DNA of 33,122 bases from Flavobacteriales bacterium. Its GTDB lineage: Bacteria; Bacteroidota; Bacteroidia; Flavobacteriales_D; Crocinitomicaceae. Both the position numbers and the translations under genes were made by a program. Positions 16,871 through 24,495 of this stretch are shown here, one piece after another. Below the pieces are notes generated by a model that was not told where the DNA came from, made no database searches, and saw only the letters and a list, made by a program, of their open reading frames with translations. The DNA lies in the NCBI GenBank assembly GCA_947449575.1, contig CANFRV010000034.1:1-33122 (forward strand), in the 5' to 3' direction. Every line of letters begins with the position of its first letter. Position 1 is the first letter of the stretch.

Positions 16871-17803
16871 TTATTGTCCTTGCATGTATTCTTTATTTCT
16901 TTTCCGGTCTTCTTCTGAACCTGCATTGCTGCAACCATTAGTTTTCTTTTTTTCAAGTAATTTAATAAATTTTAAATGAAAAAATACTGGTAAATAATTT
17001 GAGGAATACCATTGCAGAGAAGGACTTCCTTTATGAAATTCAGCTAAACCTAAGATCGGTATTTGAATTCCTGGAATTAAATAACTACCTCTTCTTATTT
17101 TTATTCCAAAACCAATATCATAGTGTATTTGTGCTACTAAAGGGGGATGAAAATGTTGGGGTTGAGCACCTGTAAGACCAACCGTGGAGGTTCCAATGTA
17201 ATTTTGAGTGCCATTCATTACGCGGTAATCAAAATTAACCCCAAGTCCATTATCAAGATAATATTTCTCCCCAAAATAAATGTTTTTGTGAAGTGAAAAT
17301 CGACCGGATACATAGCCATTATAAAAGCCTTTGGTGGTATTTGCAATGTCATTTCCATCACCATGTTGACTTGAAACAATTACCGATCCTGTTGGGTCAT
17401 AGTAATTAATATCGGTTGCTTCTTTTCCTCCAATATTTTTAAATCCTACCCCCCAATCATAATAACTTAAAAACCGCTTTTTTATAAATTTCAGTTTAGG
17501 TTCTCCGATTGGAAAATGAGCCATCCCAATTTCAACAAACCCTCCGATTCGACCACTAGGATCAATCGTATAGTCAGCTGGTCGACCACCAGATTGAAAA
17601 CGAATGGTTTCATTATGCAGTCGCGTTAATGTGTAGTTTGGTCCAGCAGAAAATTGAAATCCATAATTTCTTAATTCACGTCGATCGGCAGCTCCTCCAA
17701 AAATTTTATTTCTTGAAGAACCTTTTTTTGGGGATAAATCTCTTTGTCCAATGGCTGGTAAGTTAGTAATTACACCGAAAATTAAAACGACAAGCAACTT
17801 CAT
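16871..17803 (-). CDS. Secreted outer-membrane barrel-like protein, function unknown
   Basis: With the ATG at 17803 the protein has 310 residues and a signal peptide MKLLVVLIFGVITNLPAIGQ. An AAAGGA lies 9 bases before this ATG. An ATG at 17821 (316 aa) is also possible; the longest frame (17866) begins upstream of the -7 element and is rejected. The body has alternating strands typical of barrels: YGFQFSAGPNYTLTRL, RIGGFVEIGMAHFPIG, YYDWGVGFKNIGG, YNGYVSGRFSLHKNIYF, DIGFGIKIRRGSYLIPGIQI. The lysine-rich tail (LLEKKKTNGCSN, EEDRKRNKEYMQGQ) is unusual after a barrel. I do not recognise a specific family. Confidence 0.78.
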   Translation of the reverse strand: MKLLVVLIFGVITNLPAIGQRDLSPKKGSSRNKIFGGAADRRELRNYGFQFSAGPNYTLTRLHNETIRFQSGGRPADYTIDPSGRIGGFVEIGMAHFPIGEPKLKFIKKRFLSYYDWGVGFKNIGGKEATDINYYDPTGSVIVSSQHGDGNDIANTTKGFYNGYVSGRFSLHKNIYFGEKYYLDNGLGVNFDYRVMNGTQNYIGTSTVGLTGAQPQHFHPPLVAQIHYDIGFGIKIRRGSYLIPGIQIPILGLAEFHKGSPSLQWYSSNYLPVFFHLKFIKLLEKKKTNGCSNAGSEEDRKRNKEYMQGQ

Positions 17804-17843
17804 CTGATGTATTCCTTTCATAGTTTTTAGTAAAAAAGTTGTA

Positions 17844-17851
17844 CAAATATA
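17844..17851 (-). promoter_or_regulatory. Bacteroidota-type -7 promoter element for the barrel-like protein
   Basis: The minus strand reads TATATTTG (TAnnTTTG), 23 bases before the ATG at 17821 and 41 before that at 17803. Confidence 0.5.
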
Positions 17852-18035
17852 ACGCAAATGTTCCAACGAATGTTACAACTTCTTTTTCAAGTACAAGATA
17901 GAAAAAAATTCATAAAACCATGATTGATATCATATGTATTTTTGTAACTATTTGAAAATAAATATTTTACTAATTTAAAATAATTCTAAATAAATGACAT
18001 GACAGTTTTATGACACAACTACGATCAATCAAAGG

Positions 18036-18043
18036 TAACTTTG
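18036..18043 (+). promoter_or_regulatory. Bacteroidota-type -7 promoter element for hemACD
   Basis: TAACTTTG matches TAnnTTTG and ends 19 bases before the hemA GTG start. The 200-base region back to the divergent barrel gene is very AT-rich and holds a TGATATCA palindrome near 17923. Confidence 0.55.
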
Positions 18044-18062
18044 CCTAAAACATAGATAGAAC

Positions 18063-19289
18063 GTGCTTAATAATTTTCATATAGTTGCTTTTACTCATCG
18101 AAATTTAGGTGTTAGCGAAATAGGGAAACTTCACATAGAAGATGTGAAACAAAATGCATGTCTAAATAATTTAAAAGAAAGACTAGACTTGAAGGAACTT
18201 ATGTTTCTTTCTACCTGTAATCGAGTTGAATTTATCTTTTGTGCAGATTCTCTGGTTGACTATGCTTTTTTACAAGTTTTCTTTCAAACCTTATATGCAG
18301 AATTTTCAGATGAAACTGTGAATTATTTTGCTGAAAACGCTGATGTTTTTTCTAAAATGGAGGCTGTTGAACATATGTTATCCGTTGCGTCGTCTATCGA
18401 TTCGATGGTTGTTGGAGAACGTGAAATTATAACACAAGTTCGCAACGCTTTTGAAGCATCCAAAAAAATGAACTTAACAGGTGATTTTATACGTTTGGTA
18501 ATGCGTCAAACCATTGAAACCGCTAAAAAAGTGTATACTGAAACAAGTATCGCAACAAAACCAGTTTCTGTAGTTTCGTTAGCTTATCACAAATTAAAAG
18601 ACATGAACATTCCATTGGATGCTCGCATTTTAATTATTGGTGCAGGAACAACCAACACAAATATGGGGCGTTTTTTAAGAAAACATGGGTTTAAAAACTT
18701 TGTCGTTTTCAATAGAACTATCTCAAAAGCGCAAGCTTTAGCCCAAGATCTTCATGGAGTTGGATACGACTTAAAAGCATTAAAATCCTATACAAAAGGT
18801 TTCGACGTCATTATTACATGCACGGGGTCAGAGGCTCATTTAATTACACCCGAGATTTATTCAAAATTATTACAAGGTGAAACGGATCGTAAGGTAGTAA
18901 TTGATATTGCGTTACCCCAAGATTTAGACCCCCAGATTGTTGTAAATGAACGAGTTAATCATATTTCAGTCGAGATTCTGCAAAAAATTTCAAATGAAAA
19001 TTTAAAGGAACGCTCAAAAGAAATTCAACACGTTGAGGAAATAATTGCCGAAGCAGTCTTTGAATTTAAACACCTTAATAAAGTTAGAGCAGTTGAACTT
19101 GCGATGCGCGAGGTACCTCAAAAAGTGAAGGAAATTAGAGAAACTGCTGTCAATAATATTTTTAAAACAGATATAGATTTGTTAGACGATAATTCTCGTG
19201 AAATTTTAGAAAAAATTATTGGTTACATGGAAAAGAAGTATATGAGTGTTCCCATGTTAATGGCAAAAGAAATTCTACTTAAAAAATAA
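18063..19289 (+). CDS. hemA: Glutamyl-tRNA reductase
   Basis: 408 residues, normal for HemA (about 410-430). It reduces glutamyl-tRNA to glutamate-1-semialdehyde with NADPH, the first step of the C5 tetrapyrrole pathway. The catalytic motif is LSTCNRVEF, with Cys52. It is followed by SIDSMVVGEREIITQVRNAF, the Rossmann segment RILIIGAGTTNTNMGRFLRK, VVFNRTISKAQALA and VVIDIALPQDLDP. A C-terminal helical dimerisation domain completes it. The start is GTG at 18063, supported by the family beginning (LNNFHIVAFTHRN) and the -7 element 20 bases upstream. It heads hemA-hemC-hemD with a 4-base gap to hemC. Confidence 0.97.
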   Translation: MLNNFHIVAFTHRNLGVSEIGKLHIEDVKQNACLNNLKERLDLKELMFLSTCNRVEFIFCADSLVDYAFLQVFFQTLYAEFSDETVNYFAENADVFSKMEAVEHMLSVASSIDSMVVGEREIITQVRNAFEASKKMNLTGDFIRLVMRQTIETAKKVYTETSIATKPVSVVSLAYHKLKDMNIPLDARILIIGAGTTNTNMGRFLRKHGFKNFVVFNRTISKAQALAQDLHGVGYDLKALKSYTKGFDVIITCTGSEAHLITPEIYSKLLQGETDRKVVIDIALPQDLDPQIVVNERVNHISVEILQKISNENLKERSKEIQHVEEIIAEAVFEFKHLNKVRAVELAMREVPQKVKEIRETAVNNIFKTDIDLLDDNSREILEKIIGYMEKKYMSVPMLMAKEILLKK

Positions 19290-19293
19290 TTCA

Positions 19294-20196
19294 ATGCAGC
19301 ACATAATTATCGGATCAAGAGGCAGTGACTTGGCTTTGTGGCAGGCACACCATGTAAAATCTCAATTAGAAAAATTAGGTTGTACGGTTGAACTAAAGAT
19401 AATCGTGACGCAAGGTGATGCAATTCAACATTTAAGTTTCGATAAATTGGAAGGAAAAGGATTTTTCACGAAAGAAATTGAAGTTGCCTTGCTGGAGAAA
19501 TCAATTGATTTAGCTGTACATTCTCACAAAGATTTAGAAACAAATCCTCCTGCAGGATTAATTATTGCATGTGTTTCAGAACGAGAAGATCCTGCTGATT
19601 TATTGTTAATAGCAAAATCAGCCGTTGACAAGGAAAATGATTGGACCTTAAAAACAAATGCCATTGTGGGTACTTCTTCCGCTAGAAGAAAATCGCAAGT
19701 TGTTCGTTTTAGAGAAGATGTAGAAATAAAAGATCTAAGAGGAAATGTGCCAACCCGTATTCAGAAGTTACGCGACGGAAACTACGATGCCATACTTTTA
19801 GCAAAAGCTGGAGTTGATCGTTTGCAAATAGATTTAAGCGAATTTGAAGTGGTTGTTTTAAATCCAAAAGCATTTGTACCAGCGCCTGCGCAAGGAGTTT
19901 TAGCCTTACAAATTCGCGAAGAAGATACCGCTCTTTTTGACGTACTGCAAAAAATGAATCACCCAGATGTCCAAAGACGTATAGCCGTCGAACGTAAAGT
20001 TTTAAACTTAATGCAAGGAGGTTGTCAGCTTCCTTTGGGAGTATATTGCGATGATAATGATGTGGTTTACGTTTCTCATTCCGACGATTGGACGCAAGGT
20101 TCCGCTTGGTATGAATATGAAGCAGAAGATTTAGAGGGATTGGCAGAATTTATTGTTGAGGATATTACATCTCCTTTCACAGAGGATGCTGAATAG
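19294..20196 (+). CDS. hemC: Hydroxymethylbilane synthase (porphobilinogen deaminase)
   Basis: 300 residues, within the family range. It joins four porphobilinogens into hydroxymethylbilane. Seen motifs: IGSRGSDLALWQAHHVKSQL, TQGDAIQH, GKGFFTKEIEVALL, DLAVHSHKDLETNPPAGL, VGTSSARRKSQVVRF, DLRGNVPTRIQKLRDGNYDA and FVPAPAQGVLALQIRE. The dipyrromethane-carrying cysteine is Cys244 in QGGCQLPLG. The VHSHKDL element fits the catalytic V(H/K)SxKD region. It sits between hemA (4 bases) and hemD (11-base overlap), so the genes form one transcript. Confidence 0.97.
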   Translation: MQHIIIGSRGSDLALWQAHHVKSQLEKLGCTVELKIIVTQGDAIQHLSFDKLEGKGFFTKEIEVALLEKSIDLAVHSHKDLETNPPAGLIIACVSEREDPADLLLIAKSAVDKENDWTLKTNAIVGTSSARRKSQVVRFREDVEIKDLRGNVPTRIQKLRDGNYDAILLAKAGVDRLQIDLSEFEVVVLNPKAFVPAPAQGVLALQIREEDTALFDVLQKMNHPDVQRRIAVERKVLNLMQGGCQLPLGVYCDDNDVVYVSHSDDWTQGSAWYEYEAEDLEGLAEFIVEDITSPFTEDAE

Positions 20197-20851
20197 AACT
20201 ATTTTTATATCAAAGAATAAGCAAGAAATAGAACCTTTTCAGGATATTTTTGATCATTTGAATACGACTGTAATTGCCCATTCATTTTTGCAATTCGAAC
20301 CTATTCCTTTTCAACTGAAAGATTCGTATGAAGCCCTTTTTTTTGGAAGCCCTAGAGCTGTCGACTTTTTCCTTTCACAAGAAACAATTCCAGAAGTAAC
20401 TATTATTGGGTGTATTGGAGAAATAACGGCAGAAGTTTTACATAAGCATAACCTTGAAGCAGATTTTATTGGAAAAACTTCTAGTAATGCCTCACTTATC
20501 GCGGAAGAATTTAAAAATTTTATAGGCAATAAAAAAATACTCTTTCCTCAATCTTCGATTTCTAATCGCTCCATTTCATCTGTTTTTAAAGCGAGCCAAA
20601 TTGCCGAAGTAAGTGTGTATAAAACAGTTATTCATTCCATGAAAATACCTGCCTGCGATGTATATGTTTTTACAAGTCCTTCGAATGTGGATGGATTTCT
20701 AGCAGAAAATAAAATTTCTGTAAATGGGAAAATTATTGCATGGGGGAAAACTACTGAAAAACATTTAACTGAAAAAGATGTAAAAGTAAATGAAGTGCTG
20801 AGTACTTCATCTATGGGAGAATTAATTGAACTTTTATCGATTTTATACTAA
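20186..20851 (+). CDS. hemD: Uroporphyrinogen-III synthase
   Basis: 221 residues from the ATG at 20186, which overlaps the hemC end by 11 bases. A longer frame from a TTG at 20153 adds a leader (LRILHLLSQR) unlike the family start and is rejected. HemD closes hydroxymethylbilane with inversion of ring D. The sequence is poorly conserved, as usual: RTIFISKNKQE at the N-terminus, ALFFGSPRAVDFFLSQ, IIGCIGEITAEVLHKHNLEA and ILFPQSSISNR. The C-terminal segments DVYVFTSPSNVDGFL and IIAWGKTTEKHLTEKDVK follow the two-domain HemD pattern. The hemACD order supports the call. No hemE follows; the next gene is a tRNA on the other strand. Confidence 0.9.
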   Translation: MLNRTIFISKNKQEIEPFQDIFDHLNTTVIAHSFLQFEPIPFQLKDSYEALFFGSPRAVDFFLSQETIPEVTIIGCIGEITAEVLHKHNLEADFIGKTSSNASLIAEEFKNFIGNKKILFPQSSISNRSISSVFKASQIAEVSVYKTVIHSMKIPACDVYVFTSPSNVDGFLAENKISVNGKIIAWGKTTEKHLTEKDVKVNEVLSTSSMGELIELLSILY

Positions 20852-20932
20852 AACTATCAATAAGCAAAGCTTCATCCGAAATAGGATCTAACTCGTCAGG
20901 GAACATTAATTCTCTAGGTCAAAAGCAAATTG

Positions 20933-21004
20933 TGATTCCGACAGGACTCGAACCTGTATCAAAAGTTTAGGAAACTTCTATTCTATCCCTTGAACTACGG
21001 AACC
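20933..21004 (-). tRNA. tRNA-Arg (anticodon CCT)
   Basis: A complete 72-base cloverleaf reads on the minus strand. The acceptor pairs GGTTCCG with CGGAATC (one G-T). The D stem is GTTC/GAAT, and the anticodon stem is GAAGT/ACTTT with loop TTCCTAA, giving anticodon CCT (codon AGG). The variable loop has 4 bases. The T stem is ACAGG/CCTGT with loop TTCGAGT. The discriminator is A and no CCA is encoded. A TATTTTTG promoter element lies upstream at 21032-21039. Confidence 0.95.
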
Positions 21005-21031
21005 TGCATATAAACTGAAAAAATACAGATG

Positions 21032-21039
21032 CAAAAATA
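21032..21039 (-). promoter_or_regulatory. Bacteroidota-type -7 promoter element for tRNA-Arg
   Basis: The minus strand reads TATTTTTG (TAnnTTTG), 27 bases before the tRNA 5' end. It would give a short leader. Confidence 0.5.
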
Positions 21040-21118
21040 GCGATAAATCGTCAATATTAATTCACAACCGTGTGTTATTTAAATTTTAACGTTTTTACTA
21101 ATTTCTTGTTTATTATTG

Positions 21119-21126
21119 TAAATTTG
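21119..21126 (+). promoter_or_regulatory. Bacteroidota-type -7 promoter element for the 21172 gene
   Basis: TAAATTTG matches TAnnTTTG, 45 bases before the ATG at 21172. The leader would be about 38 bases. The -33 element is not clear. Confidence 0.5.
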
Positions 21127-21171
21127 TTTTAGCAGAAAGTAATAATTAGAGGTAAAAACACAATAAAAAAT

Positions 21172-21726
21172 ATGAAAACATTCAAAATTATTCTTTTTTT
21201 CTTCCTTTTTGTTTATCAAGTTAATGCACAAGGTAAAGAAAAACAATGGGTGCTCGGTATGAGTTTTAGTGCTGTTGATGATGATGGAAAAGCGAACGAT
21301 TTTTTTAATGTCTCAAAAGGCTGGAACATTTTACCTTTTCCGACAGCTTTTACTATTGAAAATTATTGGAAGGAAAGTGTAAGTATAGAATTGTGTGAAT
21401 CTGTTAATTCATACCAAATAGGGACGCTTATCGACGGTTCAACCATCAATAGAAATCGAGTTTTTCTCTCTCTCGATTTAAACGCAAAACTTCATTTCAA
21501 TGCGCTATATAAAAAGATGTATTGGTTCGACCCTGCTCTAACTGCGGGTTTTGGAGCAACTCTGCGAGGAGAAAAAGTGGTTCCAACTGGGAATGTTGGT
21601 TTTGGAGCAACATTTTGGGTAGGAGAGCGTTTAGGAATTGATATTAAGTCAGTTGGAAAATTAAGTTTAGCAAAAGAAGGATCTAACTATATTCAACATA
21701 CAGTAGGAATAAAATTTAAATTTTAG
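21172..21726 (+). CDS. Small outer-membrane barrel-like protein, function unknown
   Basis: 184 residues with signal peptide MKTFKIILFFFLFVYQVNAQ. The mature part is made of amphipathic strands (WVLGMSFSAVDDDG, FTIENYWKESVSIELCESVN, NRVFLSLDLNAKLHFNALYK, ALTAGFGATLRGEK, NVGFGATFWVGERLGIDIKS). It ends HTVGIKFKF, with a terminal Phe as in many outer-membrane barrels. This fits a small OmpA/OmpW-like 8-strand barrel, but no family motif identifies it. The last 11 bases overlap the convergent glycosyltransferase gene. The start is set by the signal peptide and the -7 element. Confidence 0.8.
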   Translation: MKTFKIILFFFLFVYQVNAQGKEKQWVLGMSFSAVDDDGKANDFFNVSKGWNILPFPTAFTIENYWKESVSIELCESVNSYQIGTLIDGSTINRNRVFLSLDLNAKLHFNALYKKMYWFDPALTAGFGATLRGEKVVPTGNVGFGATFWVGERLGIDIKSVGKLSLAKEGSNYIQHTVGIKFKF

Positions 21727-22849
21727 ATTTCTTACCTATTTTTTCGATTTCATTCCAAACAATTTCAGCCGAAGTATCCCAAGAGAATTCTTTCGATCTT
21801 TGTAAACCTTTACTGGATAATTCTTCATGAATATTTTCATTTTTAGAGAGAGAATTCATTTTTTCAAAAATATCTTGTACATCAAATGGATTACAATATT
21901 CAACGGCATCAGCACCGACTTCAGGTAACGAAGTTAAATTTCCAGAAAGTATAGGAACTGCACATTTCATAGCTTCAACCAATGGAATCCCAAAACCTTC
22001 AAAATAGGGAATAAATGTGAAAATCGAAGCAGCCCCCATCACTTCCGCTAATTTTTCCAAAGGTAAATGTCCCGTAAAATGAACTGTTTGTTTCACCGCA
22101 TCAGAAATTGAAAATTTAACGCTCGAATTTTTCCACAAATTTTCGCCTACAATCACTAATTCATGCGAAGGATTTTCTGTCGCTCTATATTTTTCATAGG
22201 CTTCAACTAAACGGGTAATATTTTTTCTTGGGTGAAGTGCTCCTACGAATAAAAAATAGGGTTTCCCATTCGTCAATTTTTCTCTAATCGCTTTTTGATT
22301 ATCCACAGACAAAGGGACAAATATATCAGAAGCGCCATTCCAAGCAACTGTTATTTTATTTTCATCTATTGCATACGTTTTTACAATATCTTGTTTCGAA
22401 TAATTTGAAACCGTAATAATTTTTGCCGCTTTTTTTGCGAAACGAGGAAAAAAGTAACGTAAATATATGCGTGCTGCAAAGGGAATGTCTTTTGGAAAAT
22501 GTTCAAAATTGAGATCATGTATTACCGCTATTTGCGGAATTTTTGAACGAATTGATAGGTATCCATCTGGTGAAAGGAAGACATCTACTTGATATTTTTT
22601 TAAAGCTTTATAAACGGCAAATTCAAACCAAAGAATAAATAATAGTGGATGTCTAGCGGCAGGTCGGAGGATTACTGGAATCACATTTGGCCCGAAGATG
22701 AATTTAGGGTCAAATGGTCTGTCAAAAAATAAGATAAATGTATGTTCGGGATGATTATCAACAAGTCGCCTAACAATTTCATAGGTATACCAACCAAACC
22801 CTTCCATCTTAGACGAAATTAAAAAGCGGGTATTTATGGCAATCCTCAT
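21716..22849 (-). CDS. Glycosyltransferase family 4 (GT-B fold)
   Basis: 377 residues, usual for GT4. The N-terminal Rossmann half has MRIAINTRFLISSKMEGFGW, YTYEIVRRL, DVFLSPDGYLSIR, IAVIHDLNFEHFPKDIPF and KIITVSNYSKQDIVKTY. The C-terminal donor-binding half has YFLFVGALHPRKNITRLVEA, HFTGHLPLEKLAEVMGAA and the E-x7-E motif in FEGFGIPLVEAMKCAVPI, then LPEVGADAVEYCNPFD. It uses a nucleotide sugar to modify a glycan or lipid at the cytoplasmic face. Acceptor and sugar are not predictable, since no polysaccharide cluster surrounds it. The 3' end overlaps the convergent barrel gene by 11 bases. Confidence 0.93.
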   Translation of the reverse strand: MRIAINTRFLISSKMEGFGWYTYEIVRRLVDNHPEHTFILFFDRPFDPKFIFGPNVIPVILRPAARHPLLFILWFEFAVYKALKKYQVDVFLSPDGYLSIRSKIPQIAVIHDLNFEHFPKDIPFAARIYLRYFFPRFAKKAAKIITVSNYSKQDIVKTYAIDENKITVAWNGASDIFVPLSVDNQKAIREKLTNGKPYFLFVGALHPRKNITRLVEAYEKYRATENPSHELVIVGENLWKNSSVKFSISDAVKQTVHFTGHLPLEKLAEVMGAASIFTFIPYFEGFGIPLVEAMKCAVPILSGNLTSLPEVGADAVEYCNPFDVQDIFEKMNSLSKNENIHEELSSKGLQRSKEFSWDTSAEIVWNEIEKIGKKSKI

Positions 22850-22902
22850 CGTTTTTCCTGGTATTTAGCAGTTGAAAATCAAATTATTAAATAGAAGATG
22901 AC

Positions 22903-23547
22903 TTATTCCTGAAGGATATAGTTCGAACGTTTTTCTGCACCGATTGTTGTTGCTGGTCCATGTCCGCAATGCACAACTGTATCTTCTGGCAATGCAAACA
23001 TTATTTCTTTAATCGATTTTTTTAGGACTTCCATACTTCCTCCAGGCAGATCAACACGACCATAACTTCCTTTGAATAATACATCTCCATTGATGACAAA
23101 TTTGTTTTCCGCATTGTAAAAAACAACGTGTCCAGGTGCATGTCCAGGAGTATATAAAACATCAAATTCAATTTCTCCAAATATTAATTTCTCTCCACCC
23201 TTCAGTGTTTTTGTAGGTTGAGGAGACGCTTTATAGCCAGGGAAACCATATAAGTGAGCATAATTTGAAACTGCATTTAAAGTCGATAAATCTTCACTAT
23301 GCAGGTAATAATCCAACTGAAATTCATTTAGAATGAATGAATTTCCAAGTACATGATCAATATGGGCATGCGTATTCAATAAAGCTAAAGGTTTTAAATC
23401 GTTCTCCTTGATAAATGTTAAAATGGATTCCTCTTCCTCTTTTTCGTAACATCCCGGATCAATTATGACGCAATTTTTTTGTTCATCAGAAACAACGTAT
23501 GTATTTTCCTGAAATTGATTAAAGGTAAAAATATCTATATATAACAT
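22903..23547 (-). CDS. MBL-fold metallohydrolase (glyoxalase II-like)
   Basis: 214 residues, the size of the short glyoxalase II-like group. The metal-binding motif is NTHAHIDHVLGN (HxHxDH), with further ligands in PGHAPGHVVFY, VINGDVLFKGSYGRVDLPGG and the C-terminal VHCGHGPATTIGAEKRSN. The N-terminus (FNQFQENTYVVSD, VIIDPGC) is standard for the family. Members hydrolyse thioesters such as lactoylglutathione, or act on other substrates; the exact one is not set by sequence. A TAACTTTG element lies 24 bases upstream. It is a single gene between GT4 and the lipoprotein gene. Confidence 0.92.
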   Translation of the reverse strand: MLYIDIFTFNQFQENTYVVSDEQKNCVIIDPGCYEKEEEESILTFIKENDLKPLALLNTHAHIDHVLGNSFILNEFQLDYYLHSEDLSTLNAVSNYAHLYGFPGYKASPQPTKTLKGGEKLIFGEIEFDVLYTPGHAPGHVVFYNAENKFVINGDVLFKGSYGRVDLPGGSMEVLKKSIKEIMFALPEDTVVHCGHGPATTIGAEKRSNYILQE

Positions 23548-23570
23548 CTTGAATCTATTTTATAATATCA

Positions 23571-23578
23571 CAAAGTTA
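23571..23578 (-). promoter_or_regulatory. Bacteroidota-type -7 promoter element for the MBL-fold gene
   Basis: The minus strand reads TAACTTTG, identical to the hemA element, 23 bases before the ATG. Confidence 0.5.
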
Positions 23579-23831
23579 GGACAATTTTCGAAAATGAAAT
23601 TCTTAATCTCAATGCTCGGTCATTAATAGGGTTAGAAGAAGATTACGACATTTCAAAACTTTAGGAGCTTCAAAAGGATATTAAACAAATTATGTAAAAA
23701 GTGACTCAATTTTTGTGTATTTATCTAATGACTTTTTTATCTTTACATCATTAAAAATGAAAAATGTTCGATATTTTAGATGAGTTTGAACATTATTGTA
23801 AAGGTTTAAGAAGTAAAAAAAATAACAAAAC

Positions 23832-24362
23832 ATGAAATATTTAGTAATTTTTACCGTAGGATTTCTCTTATTTAGTTGTGGTACAAAAGTGCCTGTTACC
23901 AATCAATTAAAAGAAGATTATAACTTGAATGAGAAAAACATGAAGATTGTTCAATTCTACACTTCACAAACTATTATCCTTATTAGAAGCAAAACCTCTG
24001 GGACGCAAGGAGCATCATCGGATGGTACTTTGGTAGCGAGTAAGAATAGTGAGCAAGATCGAGTTATTATTCCGTCTAATACGAAATGTGTTTTTGATAT
24101 GTATGGCCCAAATGGAGAAGTATTGATTCGTTTTGAAACAGGTGTTGGTAAAACATTGAAATTTGCTGTACGTGCAACACAAACTGCAGGAAAATATTAT
24201 TTAGTCGCTGATTGGAAACAAGATAAAGGAGGTGAGATACTATACGGAAACGAAACGTATTTCGCAACTGCAGAAAGTGGCAGCACTTATTTAATGGTTG
24301 TATTGAAGAAATTAAACAAAACGAAGCGAAAAGATCGCGTTGTGAAAGGAATGAAAGTTTAA
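23832..24362 (+). CDS. Lipoprotein, function unknown
   Basis: 176 residues with a lipoprotein signal: MKYLVIFTVGFLLFSCGTK, lipobox LFSC with Cys at residue 17. The mature part is mostly beta (KIVQFYTSQTIILIRSK, RVIIPSNTKCVFDMYGPNGE, VLIRFETGVGKTLKFAVR, KYYLVADWKQDKGGEILYG, YLMVVLKKLNKTKRKDR). It ends in a basic tail. I do not recognise a family. A strong intrinsic terminator follows at once, so the gene is monocistronic. Confidence 0.82.
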   Translation: MKYLVIFTVGFLLFSCGTKVPVTNQLKEDYNLNEKNMKIVQFYTSQTIILIRSKTSGTQGASSDGTLVASKNSEQDRVIIPSNTKCVFDMYGPNGEVLIRFETGVGKTLKFAVRATQTAGKYYLVADWKQDKGGEILYGNETYFATAESGSTYLMVVLKKLNKTKRKDRVVKGMKV

Positions 24363-24382
24363 TTGCAAGAAATAATTTTATT

Positions 24383-24411
24383 AACCATGGCGAAAGTCAT
24401 GGTTTTTTTTT
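24383..24411 (+). terminator. Intrinsic terminator after the lipoprotein gene
   Basis: Stem AACCATGGC/GTCATGGTT (9 bp with one G-T), GAAA tetraloop at 24392-24395 and a T9 tail. It is a textbook Rho-independent terminator on the plus strand. Confidence 0.9.
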
Positions 24412-24495
24412 GAATTGCATTTCTTTTTATTAATTTCTCATAAATTTAATTTTGGGTTAACACAAAGTTATAATGTTTTCCATCATCTTTGTACT

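Noticed and set aside
20153-20185. Longer hemD start at a TTG
   Set aside because: It adds a leader unlike HemD and deepens the overlap with hemC; the ATG at 20186 is better.
24415-24495. N-terminal extension of polyphosphate kinase
   Set aside because: It begins just after the terminator and its residues do not fit the family start; the ATG at 24496 does.
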